Shown: positions 1 to 8,580, counted from the first letter of the stretch. The stretch: 11,383 bases of DNA from Acidobacteriota bacterium (GCA_013695405.1 JACDAO010000577.1:1-11383), one strand, 5' to 3'. Notes: a model not told the origin generated them from the sequence alone. Numbers and translations are program-made.

Positions 1-1153
1 GGGCTTCCCCGGATTCGACCTCAACCTTCGCCCGCATGTAGACGCGCGAGACAGCGTCAGGAGCCGCCTCGCGTTTCCATTGATGGGTCTGCCGACGCTG
101 GTGTCGTTGCTCCTGCTGATCGCAAAGCATCGAATCGACGCGGTGAACGTCCACTATCCCTCGGCGCAGTTCAGCTACTTCGCGCTGTGCCGGCGCGTCA
201 GCCGCATCAAGCTGATCGTGTCGATCCACGGAACGGACGTACTCCCCTGCGCGACGATGGCGCCTCGGCTCGATCTTCTGACGCGGGCGCTCATCAACGC
301 CGCAGACGCCGTGGTCTCGCCGTCGGCCGGCTTCGGGCTGCAGTGTCTTCCGGCGCTCGGACAGGCGGCGTCGCGGCTCACCGTGATCCACAACGGCGTG
401 GACCGGACCGAATTCGTGGCCGCCGCGCAGCCGCGTGACCCGGCGACTGTCCTCACAATCGCTTCGCTGGACCCCTGGAAGGGCATCCACGTCCTCCTTC
501 GCGCGATCGCGGTGGTGCGGCAACATGTGCCGCAGATTCGCCTGAAGATCGCCGGCGCTGGGCCTGAATGGGCCCAACTCACCGCCCTCACTGCCAGCCT
601 GGGGCTCGGTGATTGCGTTGAGTTCCTGGGCTACCAGGACAGGGCGTCGGTGCGGCAACTGCTCTCGACGTGCTCGGTGTTCGTCTTGCCGTCATTGTCG
701 GAGCCGTTCGGGATCGTGGTGCTGGAGGCACTGGCGGCCGGCGCTCCGATTGTGGCGTCCAGAGTCGGGGGCATCCCTGAACTCGTAAAGCACCGGGTGC
801 ATGGCCTGCTCGTCACCCCAGGCGACGAGCAGGAGCTTGCCGCAGCCATCACGCTGAGCCTCCGCGATCGAGATCTGCGCGGCCGACTGGTCCGGGCCGG
901 AACTGAGCAGGTACGGACGGGATTCAGCTGGGGCAAGACGGCCGTCGCCTACGAGAGGCTGTTCACCCGTCTGGTCGGCGCCCCACAGTCCCGATTCGCA
1001 GGTGAACCGCGCGACACGCATCAACTGACGGCCACCCCACCCGGCGCCGTCACGTCCGATCCCGAGGGGCAGCCTGGAACTGAGGTGAGCACGCGCGCTT
1101 TGCCAGTGGAGGTTGCGCGTAGCCCGTACTCAGGACAGACTGAATCGCGATGA
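1..1153 (+). CDS. GT4-family glycosyltransferase, 5' end missing
   Basis: Transfers a sugar from an activated donor during polysaccharide assembly, in the cytoplasm at the membrane; donor and acceptor cannot be read. The frame is open from base 2 to the TGA at 1151-1153 (383 codons). A TTG at 80 and an ATG at 83 exist, but the residues before them (GFDLNLRP...) fit the GT4 N-terminal domain, so the gene most likely starts before the window and lacks perhaps 50-80 residues. Numbering from the TTG: HGTDVLP at 50-56, the NGVD donor-domain motif at 105-108, DPWKGIHVLL at 131-140, and the classic GT4 EX7E motif E208-PFGIVVL-E216 followed by GAPIVASRVGGIPELV. Residues after about 300 form a Pro/Thr/Gly-rich tail with no recognisable domain. 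The stop overlaps the next start (ATGA), which suggests translational coupling. The family call is firm; the specificity is unknown. Confidence 0.92.
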   Translation, partial: GFPGFDLNLRPHVDARDSVRSRLAFPLMGLPTLVSLLLLIAKHRIDAVNVHYPSAQFSYFALCRRVSRIKLIVSIHGTDVLPCATMAPRLDLLTRALINAADAVVSPSAGFGLQCLPALGQAASRLTVIHNGVDRTEFVAAAQPRDPATVLTIASLDPWKGIHVLLRAIAVVRQHVPQIRLKIAGAGPEWAQLTALTASLGLGDCVEFLGYQDRASVRQLLSTCSVFVLPSLSEPFGIVVLEALAAGAPIVASRVGGIPELVKHRVHGLLVTPGDEQELAAAITLSLRDRDLRGRLVRAGTEQVRTGFSWGKTAVAYERLFTRLVGAPQSRFAGEPRDTHQLTATPPGAVTSDPEGQPGTEVSTRALPVEVARSPYSGQTESR

Positions 1154-2406
1154 CGTCTGGCGCGCCTGCGGTCGAGCCTTCACCCGCAACGGAAGCAGAC
1201 CACGCCCCACCCGAGGACGCGCGACCTGTCCAGGTCGTTGCCATTGTCGAGGCATGTTGTCACGGCCTCGAACACGTCCCCTTCAACGCCGCACTGGTGG
1301 CGATGACCCTCGAGGCTTTTCCGGCCGCCCGGGTGGACGTGTATGGCGAGGTCACGCACCTGGCAGGCGTCGAGGAGTTGCTCAATGCCACCAGGGCGGA
1401 AGCCGCGCGCCGCGTGCGGTGGCACGCGCTCGCCGTGCCCGAGCGACACGCGACCGGCCGTCACCGCGCTGTGGCAGTGATGCAGTTGTTTGCCGACCTC
1501 CAGCGCAGGTTCGCCCGGAGGCGACCTGAACACATTGTCCTCGCGACCGTCGAGCCCTACACGCTTGGAGCCTTCAAGTTGAAGCTCTGGACAGCGTGGA
1601 CTGGACTGTCTGCGGTCGCCATCTTTCACGAAGCGTTGGCGACGGTCGCCCACCGTTATCTGCGCTCGCCGCTCTGGTGGGCCTTCATGAGCTCCATCTA
1701 CACGCCTCACCCGAAACGGTTGACGTATGTGGTGCTCTCCCGAACGGCAAAACACCTACTCGACGGGCTCGCCCCGCGGCTGGCGCGGCGCACCGTGGTG
1801 ATCGAGCATCCGTCGCTGATGGGTGACGTCCCCTCGCATGCGCCGACGGTCCGCCATTCGACACCCCGATTCGGGTTCATGGGATTCGGCAGAGATGCAA
1901 AGGGATTCGCGACGTTTCTCGAGTTGGCCGAGTCGGTGCGAGCGCGTTACCCCGATGCGACGTTTGAAGTCGTCGGCTCCGCGCCAGCGGACGCGACCGA
2001 GTCCGACCGCGCGCTTCTCCTGTGGTCGGAGCAGCCCCTGCCTCTCCGGGACTTCACGCACCGGTTGCGTGGCCTGACGCACGTGATCTGGCTTGGCCGG
2101 CCGGAGCACTACGGGCTGGTCGTCAGCGGGTCGCTCATCGATACCCTCGCGCTCGGTATTCCCGTCGTGTGCCTCTCCGGACCGTTCGTGGACGATCTCT
2201 TTGTCAGCTTCGGGGAGATCGGGAGCCGGTGCGCCACCACTGCGGACGTCGAAGGCGAGGTCCTGCAGATCCTCGCCTCGTTTTCAGAGGAGGACTACTC
2301 GCGACATCGCCGCGCGATGGTGACGGCCTCGCTCCCCTTGCGCCCGGAGTCGAGCGCGCACCTGCTCAGGGCCGCCCTGGTCACGCCGGCCGGCAACGGC
2401 TCGTGA
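1150..2406 (+). CDS. Divergent GT-B-like glycosyltransferase
   Basis: A 418-residue cytoplasmic protein that looks like a two-Rossmann-domain (GT-B) glycosyltransferase, with no exact family recognised. Residues 1-26 are a low-complexity Ala/Pro/Glu leader. A first Rossmann-like strand follows (VQVVAIVEACCHGLEHVPFN, 27-46) carrying H38, E41 and H42, which could be catalytic. The second domain begins near 240 with RFGFMGFGRDAKGF (240-253). FEVVGS follows at 272-277, and a GT-B-like donor-loop region lies at 320-346 (HYGLVVSGSLIDTLALGIPVV...), where a small-residue loop precedes a GIPVV strand. The EX7E signature of the upstream GT4 is absent. The start ATG overlaps the upstream stop as ATGA; an AGGA lies 14 bases upstream, too far for a good Shine-Dalgarno site, so coupling probably drives initiation. 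The operon context supports a role in glycan assembly. It could instead be a non-catalytic GT-B relative. Confidence 0.75.
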   Translation: MTSGAPAVEPSPATEADHAPPEDARPVQVVAIVEACCHGLEHVPFNAALVAMTLEAFPAARVDVYGEVTHLAGVEELLNATRAEAARRVRWHALAVPERHATGRHRAVAVMQLFADLQRRFARRRPEHIVLATVEPYTLGAFKLKLWTAWTGLSAVAIFHEALATVAHRYLRSPLWWAFMSSIYTPHPKRLTYVVLSRTAKHLLDGLAPRLARRTVVIEHPSLMGDVPSHAPTVRHSTPRFGFMGFGRDAKGFATFLELAESVRARYPDATFEVVGSAPADATESDRALLLWSEQPLPLRDFTHRLRGLTHVIWLGRPEHYGLVVSGSLIDTLALGIPVVCLSGPFVDDLFVSFGEIGSRCATTADVEGEVLQILASFSEEDYSRHRRAMVTASLPLRPESSAHLLRAALVTPAGNGS

Positions 2407-2466
2407 TCCACGCGGTCGGATCGCCCGGACAGGCGCCGTTCGGGTGATCGTCCCCGCCACGCGACC

Positions 2467-3363
2467 ATGAAGATCAGTGTCGTCATACCTGCCTACAATC
2501 GAGCGCACGTGCTGTCGCGCGCCATCAGTTCCGTTCAGCGGCAGGATCCCCCGGTCTGGGAGATCATCGTGGTGGACGACGGCTCCACCGATGACACCGG
2601 CACGCTGGTCGGAACGCTGTCGTCGGGTGATCCGCGGGTCACCTACCTGCGGCAGGCGAACGCGGGTGTGGCAAGCGCCAGAAACACCGGCATCCGCCGG
2701 TCAACCGGCACCTGGATCGCCTTCCTCGACTCCGACGATGAGTGGCTGGCCGGGCGCGTCGAGAGGATTCGGGGCATGGTCATCAACCGTCCCGGCGTGG
2801 AATTCACGCACTCGGACAGGCGCGTTGTCGATCAGGACGGTCAGTGCCTCGAGCCGGGCCGATCGCGGGTCAGTGCGAGTGAGGGCGCCGACAGGCGCTT
2901 CCTGCTGGAGCACTGGTGGATAAAGACCTCGACGGTCGTGGTGCGCGCAGCGCTGCTGGAGAGGGTCGGATCGCTGTTCAACGAGCGACTCAGGACCTGC
3001 GAGGACTATGAGCTGTTCTGGCGTCTGGTGGCCGAGGCCGAGGAGATCGCCTACGACACGCACCCGTCGGTTCTGGTGCACACGGAACGCCACAGCCTCA
3101 GTACCGCCCTTGCCGCACGAGACAGATACCGCGACCATATTGCTGCAATGACGGAAGTCCTCGGGTGGGCGGCTGGCACGCCGCGTCACGCCGGTGTGAC
3201 CCGCATCCTCAACGCACGGCTGCGACAGGAATATCGCAATGCGCTGACGACCGCGCGCGCCACTGGTCTGCCCGCGCTGGTCGCTGAGTCGGCCTGGCTG
3301 ACACAATACCTTGCCCGATGGCTGCACGCCTCCATCCGCGCACTGGCTCCTGTTCGCGGGTGA
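2467..3363 (+). CDS. GT2-family glycosyltransferase
   Basis: A GT-A-fold inverting glycosyltransferase of 298 residues, expected to use a nucleotide-sugar donor and a divalent metal on the cytoplasmic face of the membrane. It starts with MKISVVIPAYNRA, the standard GT2 opening. The nucleotide-binding motif VVDDGSTDDT is at 35-44, GVASARNTGI at 67-76, the metal-binding DXD region FLDSDDEWLAG at 86-96, and an acidic C-terminal CEDYELFWRL at 178-187 that fits the general-base region. No membrane segments are seen, so it is not a processive synthase. The start is fixed by the motif position. No convincing Shine-Dalgarno sequence precedes it, and the 60-bp gap from the upstream gene has no terminator-like element, so it probably belongs to the same transcript. 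The acceptor and sugar are not predictable. Confidence 0.93.
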   Translation: MKISVVIPAYNRAHVLSRAISSVQRQDPPVWEIIVVDDGSTDDTGTLVGTLSSGDPRVTYLRQANAGVASARNTGIRRSTGTWIAFLDSDDEWLAGRVERIRGMVINRPGVEFTHSDRRVVDQDGQCLEPGRSRVSASEGADRRFLLEHWWIKTSTVVVRAALLERVGSLFNERLRTCEDYELFWRLVAEAEEIAYDTHPSVLVHTERHSLSTALAARDRYRDHIAAMTEVLGWAAGTPRHAGVTRILNARLRQEYRNALTTARATGLPALVAESAWLTQYLARWLHASIRALAPVRG

Positions 3364-3379
3364 CACCGGCTGGTGACCT

Positions 3380-5023
3380 TTGCAGAAGTACGCCACTCAT
3401 TCCACGAACGCCGGTGAGGCGTCCGCACCAGCGACGTTGCAATCAGTGACGTCGAGATTCGTCACGTCCACTCGGTTCCGGCGGCTCGCGCTTTGCGTCG
3501 TGCTGGTCATGCTCTCGGTCGCGCTCCAGTGGCGCCTGAATGAGCGCTTCACCTCTGAACTGGGCGCGTTTCCCGACGAACCCGCACACTACGTGACGGG
3601 GGTCATGATTCTGGAGTACGTGCGGACGCGACTGGGCGCGTCCCCGCTGGAGTTCGCGGCACAGTTCTACGACAGCTATCCCAAGGTGGCCCTCGGCAAC
3701 TGGCCTCCAGGCTTTTACCTGCTGCAGTTACCGTGGCTGATGGGTATCGGCGACACCCCGTCGCGGCTCCTGGTCGGAATGGCCGTGCTCGCTGGTCTCA
3801 CCGCCTTCATGCTCGCGAGGCTTGCCAGCAGGTGTCTGCCCGAGTGGATAGCTGTCAGTGCCGCGGTCTTGTGGCTCATGTCCCCGCTCTCACTGGCGCT
3901 CAGCGGCAGCGTGATGACCGAGGTGCCGCTTGCATTCATGTGCCTCCTGTCGATTCAGGCCTGGCTCTATTTCTCGGAGCAGCCGTCCGCCACCCGGGCC
4001 GGCGTCTTCGGGCTTGCCGTCGGACTCGCGATTCTCGTGAAGGCGTCAGCAGCAGGTGTCGCCGCCGTCATCGCCACAGGTGTGCGAGAACATGCCGCCC
4101 GGACGCGCTGGCAGGCCGGGCTCGGGCTGGGCACGGCACTACTGATCGGTGGTCCGTGGACGATATATTTCCGCGAGCAGAGCCGAGCCGGGTGGATGTT
4201 TGCTGGACCGACGCTCAAATTCACATTGCCTGCGGCCGCGTTCTACCTGGGTCGCGCGCCTGTGGCGTTTGGATGGGTCGCAACAGCGGGCCTGGTCTTG
4301 TGGTGCGTGAGACTGGCGAGAGCACAGACTCTCCTGGTTGAACGAGCTGCCGGCATGAGCGTGGCGGCGCTCCTGCTGATATCGGTCACCGTGCCTGCCG
4401 GATTTGAAGAACGCCATCTGCTCCCCGCCCTGGCACCGGTGCTGCTACTTGCGGCGTCCGGGTACTGGCAAACGGTACGTCGCAGCGTCGGGCCTGCCAA
4501 TGCGCCTCGGCTCATGGCATTCGTCGTACTCGTCGCGCTGCTGGAGTACGTATCCGCCTGGCAACAGCCCATGCGACGCGTCATGGGCTACCGGGTACTT
4601 GCAGAGGCCGCTGTCAGCGTCTGCGCTCGGCCCTGCACATTGCTGGTTGCCTCGGACTCGGAAGGCGAAGGCGCACTCGTGGCCGAGGTGCTGGCGCGCC
4701 GTTCACTTGGTGGTGTGTCCGTAGTTCGCGCGTCGAAAGTGCTGGCGTCCAGTGACTGGGCGGGACGCGGGTATCGCCCCGTCGTGCACAGCACGGGCGA
4801 CGTACTTCGCGTGCTGGCTGAGCATTCCGTTGACTTGATCGTGCTCGACGATGTCGCGGTATCAAAGGTGGACGGGCGACTTCTCGCTGCGACCATCGAA
4901 GAGCGTCGCTATCGGAGACTGAAGGCCAGCGCGGTGCTACGGACCGTGAGTACGCCCTTCGGCGGCACGCGGCGGGGGCACGCCACCCTGTATACGCTTG
5001 CGGGGAGCCCTTTGCAGTGGTGA
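3380..5023 (+). CDS. GT39/PMT_2-like integral membrane glycosyltransferase with soluble C-terminal domain
   Basis: A 547-residue multi-spanning protein of the ArnT/PMT-like (GT-C) type, which moves a sugar from a polyprenyl-phosphate donor to an acceptor on the outer face of the cytoplasmic membrane. About ten hydrophobic segments lie between residues 34 and 393. The first external loop has the acidic pair D66-E67 in FPDEPAHY, where GT-C enzymes keep their catalytic acid. Other family features are WPPGFYLLQLPW (108-119), SVMTEVPLA (177-185), KASA (221-224) and RHLLPALAPVLLLAA (345-359). After the last membrane segment, residues about 405-547 form a soluble alpha/beta-like region (LLVASDSEGEGALVAEVL, 421-438). 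The start is uncertain: TTG at 3380 is the first possible one, since an in-frame TGA lies at 3374-3376; TTG at 3437 and GTG at 3446 would also keep all membrane segments. It lies 16 bp after the GT2 gene and closes the rightward operon. Confidence 0.85.
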   Translation: MQKYATHSTNAGEASAPATLQSVTSRFVTSTRFRRLALCVVLVMLSVALQWRLNERFTSELGAFPDEPAHYVTGVMILEYVRTRLGASPLEFAAQFYDSYPKVALGNWPPGFYLLQLPWLMGIGDTPSRLLVGMAVLAGLTAFMLARLASRCLPEWIAVSAAVLWLMSPLSLALSGSVMTEVPLAFMCLLSIQAWLYFSEQPSATRAGVFGLAVGLAILVKASAAGVAAVIATGVREHAARTRWQAGLGLGTALLIGGPWTIYFREQSRAGWMFAGPTLKFTLPAAAFYLGRAPVAFGWVATAGLVLWCVRLARAQTLLVERAAGMSVAALLLISVTVPAGFEERHLLPALAPVLLLAASGYWQTVRRSVGPANAPRLMAFVVLVALLEYVSAWQQPMRRVMGYRVLAEAAVSVCARPCTLLVASDSEGEGALVAEVLARRSLGGVSVVRASKVLASSDWAGRGYRPVVHSTGDVLRVLAEHSVDLIVLDDVAVSKVDGRLLAATIEERRYRRLKASAVLRTVSTPFGGTRRGHATLYTLAGSPLQW

Positions 5024-5040
5024 GGCTTCGTACACGCGCG

Positions 5041-5073
5041 ACGCTGCGACTCGAGCCGTCGTGCAGTCAGCGT
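5041..5073. terminator. Imperfect hairpin between convergent genes
   Basis: ACGCTG at 5041-5046 pairs with CAGCGT at 5068-5073. ACT (5049-5051) pairs with AGT (5065-5067), and CGA (5052-5054) pairs with TCG (5059-5061) around a GCCG loop; small bulges separate the stems. It lies where the rightward operon (stop at 5023) meets the leftward secreted-protein gene (stop at 5067-5069) and overlaps the latter's stop codon. There is no T-tract on either side, so this is not a canonical intrinsic terminator. A bidirectional termination role is only a positional inference. Confidence 0.25.
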
Positions 5074-7280
5074 GCTCGCAGGTTCGAGGGTGCCCGGAGC
5101 GCACCGTCGGAGGTTCTCGGGATGATGGCCCACTTGGGGTTTGCATCGAGAAGGTCACTTGATAGAACCCGCGACTGCATGAACGCCCATGCTGCCGCAC
5201 CGCCAGGCTCGTTGGTCAGGTACGATGTCGCCGCCAGTGCGATGTACGTGTAGCCGTGCTCGGGGTCGTTGTTGTTCATGGCGAAGTACGACGCGGGGTC
5301 GTCCGAGGCGAAGAAGCCGGTCGCAACCTGGGGCCACGTCGCGAAGTACTGACCGTCAGGCTCCTTCAAGGCCGGCAGCCGGTAGGCTGACACTCGCTCG
5401 GGTGTATACCCCGGAGTCGTCAGCTGAGAGATGAGCACAGGCGCTACCCAGCGCAGCAGCGCATCGGACCTGTAGCCCAACTCCTTGACGCGTCCCAGTA
5501 CCATGATGAGCATGTTCTGCTCCCACGGAGACACGGCGGTACGGACCTTGGTCGCGTCAAGGCCCTGTACGAACGCCGCACTGCTGTCGGCAAAGATTCG
5601 TAGCGGAGAAGGCACTCCCACGGGAGCGAACTTCCACCGCATCTGTGACAGCCCCCACACCCACATGGCGGATGAGGCATTCGGACTCGGGATGTTCCGC
5701 ATCCCTTCCCATGCCTCGAGGCAGTCGTTGAGGAGCACGGTGAAATACTCCTTCTCCGGTGCGTCGTCGGGAGAGATGCTGGCGGCAGCAGCCCGGTTGC
5801 GGAGCAGCCAGGCTTCTCCGCGCAGCTGGTCGGAGATATGACCGTAGCTGCCGCTCGGATACGCTGCGCCCGCCGGCCCTCGACCGTAGGAGACGTCGCC
5901 CGGGTTCGTGCTGACGGTGCCCCATGCCGCCCAGAACCACGACTGCTCGAGGTACCAGAAGTCGCCGGTCAGCAGATACAGCGGAGAGTAGGGATCCGGT
6001 TGGTGCGCGCCGTCGGCGCTCCATTCTGTCGCCGCCCAGTCCCCGGTGAGCGTCAACTTGTCTGACCCACTGTTTCCGTCGGTGAGGCCGCGAGTGAACA
6101 GCGACGGCCGCGCCGTGACGGAGACCACTCGTCCGACCGCCGCACCGTCAGTGCTGCCTCGAAGAAAATGTCGTCCGGGGTCGCCTTCTCGGACGTGCAC
6201 GCCCCACGCGCCGGCGAGGTCGGCATTGCCGAACGCCATCTCGCGCATGCGCCGATCCCCGGTATACAGCCAACGGACGGTCCACGCGGGATACATGCCG
6301 ATGTCGCGGCGTCCCCCGGTAGCGCCCATTGCCTTGGTCCAGTTGCCCGCGGCGAAGAGCGCCTTGGGCGCGTTGGTCCAGGCAGCGTACTCGGAGGCGA
6401 TCGTCGACTCCGGCACGTTCTTGTCCGTATCGTAGTTGGGAAGCAACGTCGTCGCCGAGAGGTACGTCAGACCATGGTCGGTGTCGACCGCCGGAGGTGC
6501 GCCCCCGATCCAGAACTCTTTGGTCCAGCGCGCGAACGCATGGTGCGTGAACGTCGGCTGGCTGTAGACGGTCGCCGACGAACTGCCGACTTGCAGCGCG
6601 AGGGCGTACACGAGGTCCTCGAAGCCCTGCGTGTTGGCAATCTCGCCGATGAATCGGACCCGCACCTTGCCAGCGCCAGGGAAGAACGTGGCGTGGAAGA
6701 TGGGCCTGAACGGCCGGTCGGTGTCGAAGCCGAGGTCGAACGCCCGGCCCGCACTGTGATCGGCGATGATCACCGACGTGGCGACGTCGCCCTGCAGCCA
6801 GTACGTGAATGCTCCCGCACTCAGCATGGCGCGAGCCGAAGCACTGACCGTCCCGCGCCCCGTCAGCCGCATCGTCGCGTCGAAGCCGAAGGGCGTGCCC
6901 AGCATCCCGTTGACTGAGAGGAACCCGGTGTTGTTGCCGCTCGATTGGTTCCTGAACGTCACCGTCAGCGTCTCACCACTGCCAAGCCGCGGCAGCAGGA
7001 AGCTCAGGATGGCGTGGCGCACGCTCCCGTCGGGCCACCGCTGCTTGACGTCGGCCTGTGTCCGCACGGCGGTGCCGCCGACGAGTGCTTCCGGGAATTC
7101 GCGAATCTCTCCTTGTACGAACGGCCGCCCAATCTGCACCGGGTAGTTGGAGGTCGTGACCCCTGCCCGCTCGCGGATGACGACTTTGTTCTCTGGGAGT
7201 GCGGCGTGGACAGGCACGGCGATGCCGCCCAGGATCCAGGCAGCGGCAAGAAGCAGTGGCAGCGGCAGGCGGTAAGTCAT
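5067..7280 (-). CDS. Secreted RIFT-barrel / alpha-toroid protein, possible polysaccharide lyase or hydrolase
   Basis: A 737-residue exported protein. Residues 1-26 are a signal peptide: Arg-containing n-region, hydrophobic core LLLAAAWILGGIAV, and a VHA-A cleavage site after 26. Residues about 33-115 (YPVQIGRPFVQGEI, then RWPDGSVRHAILSF at 81-94) strongly suggest the N-terminal RIFT-barrel domain of PcRGLX/YetA-like exo-rhamnogalacturonan-lyase-type proteins. A beta-rich middle region follows (about 165-260, with HHAFARWTKEFWIGG at 246-260). From about 290 the sequence is helical and aromatic-rich (PAWTVRWLYTGDRR, PLYLLTGDFWYLEQSWFWAAWG, YGHISDQLRGEAWLLRN), like an alpha/alpha toroid of polysaccharide lyases. 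The catalytic residues are not identified. It would act in the periplasm or outside the cell, trimming or releasing the polymer made by the neighbouring GTs. It follows the GT4 gene by 131 bp, where I see no clear promoter or terminator, and its ATG lacks a strong Shine-Dalgarno sequence. The secreted status is firm; the activity is inferred. Confidence 0.8.
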   Translation of the reverse strand: MTYRLPLPLLLAAAWILGGIAVPVHAALPENKVVIRERAGVTTSNYPVQIGRPFVQGEIREFPEALVGGTAVRTQADVKQRWPDGSVRHAILSFLLPRLGSGETLTVTFRNQSSGNNTGFLSVNGMLGTPFGFDATMRLTGRGTVSASARAMLSAGAFTYWLQGDVATSVIIADHSAGRAFDLGFDTDRPFRPIFHATFFPGAGKVRVRFIGEIANTQGFEDLVYALALQVGSSSATVYSQPTFTHHAFARWTKEFWIGGAPPAVDTDHGLTYLSATTLLPNYDTDKNVPESTIASEYAAWTNAPKALFAAGNWTKAMGATGGRRDIGMYPAWTVRWLYTGDRRMREMAFGNADLAGAWGVHVREGDPGRHFLRGSTDGAAVGRVVSVTARPSLFTRGLTDGNSGSDKLTLTGDWAATEWSADGAHQPDPYSPLYLLTGDFWYLEQSWFWAAWGTVSTNPGDVSYGRGPAGAAYPSGSYGHISDQLRGEAWLLRNRAAAASISPDDAPEKEYFTVLLNDCLEAWEGMRNIPSPNASSAMWVWGLSQMRWKFAPVGVPSPLRIFADSSAAFVQGLDATKVRTAVSPWEQNMLIMVLGRVKELGYRSDALLRWVAPVLISQLTTPGYTPERVSAYRLPALKEPDGQYFATWPQVATGFFASDDPASYFAMNNNDPEHGYTYIALAATSYLTNEPGGAAAWAFMQSRVLSSDLLDANPKWAIIPRTSDGALRAPSNLRAR

Positions 7281-7411
7281 GGTCTTGTCTGCTGAGAGCG
7301 ACTACGTGGGTGGACTGTCATACCTCGAAGGCAATTCGCGCGCCGCCGCGGAACAGTCATCAACGAACGGAATCGCACTGAGGGCCGGCGGGGAAGCGAC
7401 AGTTTTGTGCA

Positions 7412-8578
7412 TCATGCGACAGACTTGCGCCACAGGGAGACCACCTTGGCGCCAACTGAGGCCCATGATCGCGTTGTCACGGCCGCACGCACGGTCTGTG
7501 GATTCCAGGCACGCCTGAGCGCGGTGCGCAGGGCCTGCTCCAGCGCCGCCGGCCCCGCTGTGCGGTCGTACACCACACCCGAGTCCCTGGTCAGCAAATC
7601 CGGCACGGCCCCAACGCTTGCCGCCGCAACCGGGGTGCCGCACGCCATCGCCTCGAGAACCACGTTCGGACACCCTTCGCGGTCGCTGTCGAGCACCAGC
7701 ATATCAGCGGCTTGCAGCCATCTCCCCACGTCCGCGGGAGGCAAGGCCCCAACAAAGCGGACGCGCGCCGTCAAGTCGAGACGCTCGACCAGGGCGTGCA
7801 GGTCAGCGGCATACTGCTCCGAACGTGGCGCGGGTCCCCCGACGACTACGTAATCCACGTCGAACTCTTCCAGCAACGCCGGAAGCGCCCCCACGACCCG
7901 GTGAAAGCCCTTCAAAGGGACGAGGTGCCCGACCGATACCAGCAGGCGCCGGGACGACGAACAGTCAAGGGCCACCCGCAGACTGACGCGGTCAGCAGGG
8001 TGGAAGCGCTCGAGATCCACACCGTTTTCGACGACGGTCAGGCGCTCAGGACGTGTGCCCAACGCCTGCGCCAGTTCCGCCAGCGGTTGCGACACGGCCA
8101 CGACCGCCGCCGCGCGCCGCAGGGCCCACCGCATCAACGCGCGCCGCAGCAGGGAGTCGTACGTTGCCAACTCGGAACCCCGCAGCGTGACCATGAACGG
8201 ACGGCGGAACACGGCCGCGAGGCAGGCCGCGGCCACACCATCGGGATACCCGAAGTGCGCGTCCACCAGGTCGAACCCGGCGCCACGATGGGCACGTGCG
8301 ACCGCGCGGCCTGCCGAGGCCGCCAGCCAGAACCCGTCCAGGCACTTGAAGATCCCCGGCACATAGAAGAACGTCGGATGCACCACCTTGACACCGTCTC
8401 GAATGGTGTCCGGGCAGGGGGTCCGATACTGCCACGCTACCGGCGCCACCACCGTCACATCGGCACCGGCGGCGGCGTGCCGGAGCCGTTCCCACACGAA
8501 CAGACCAAACAATGGCCTGGCGGCGCTTGGGAACACGGTCGTGAACGACAGCACCTTGAGGCGAGGGGATGCGGCCAT
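7412..8578 (-). CDS. GT4-family glycosyltransferase
   Basis: A complete 388-residue retaining GT-B glycosyltransferase of the GT4 group, acting in the cytoplasm on the polysaccharide precursor. The N-terminal domain has LKVLSFTTVFPSAARPLFGLFV (7-28), AHFGYPDGVAAACLA (107-121) and the TLRGSE segment (131-136). The C-terminal domain has ENGVDLERF (184-192), VGHLVPLKGFHRVV (216-229) and the EX7E motif E301-GCPNVVL-E309 followed by AMACGTPVAAASVGAVPDLL. The frame stays open upstream to 8833, but that extension would lie antiparallel in frame over the asnB C-terminus and is Arg/Ala-rich noise. The ATG at 8578 matches the family start and lies 2 bp after the asnB stop (TGAGCATG), so the two are probably translationally coupled. 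The HFGYPDGVAA region is typical of GT4 enzymes in exopolysaccharide clusters. The sugar specificity is unknown. Confidence 0.93.
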   Translation of the reverse strand: MAASPRLKVLSFTTVFPSAARPLFGLFVWERLRHAAAGADVTVVAPVAWQYRTPCPDTIRDGVKVVHPTFFYVPGIFKCLDGFWLAASAGRAVARAHRGAGFDLVDAHFGYPDGVAAACLAAVFRRPFMVTLRGSELATYDSLLRRALMRWALRRAAAVVAVSQPLAELAQALGTRPERLTVVENGVDLERFHPADRVSLRVALDCSSSRRLLVSVGHLVPLKGFHRVVGALPALLEEFDVDYVVVGGPAPRSEQYAADLHALVERLDLTARVRFVGALPPADVGRWLQAADMLVLDSDREGCPNVVLEAMACGTPVAAASVGAVPDLLTRDSGVVYDRTAGPAALEQALRTALRRAWNPQTVRAAVTTRSWASVGAKVVSLWRKSVA

Positions 8579-8580
8579 GC

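Noticed and set aside
80..1153. Treating the first gene as complete from the TTG at 80 or ATG at 83.
   Set aside because: The frame is open to the window edge with residues that fit the GT4 N-terminal domain, and a start at 80 would remove the first strands of that domain.
7281..7411. Possible promoter or operator in the 131-bp gap before the secreted-protein gene, with GACTGT and ACAGTC arms about 34 bp apart.
   Set aside because: The six-base arms are too short and too far apart to stand out from chance, and no -35/-10 pair with acceptable spacing was found.
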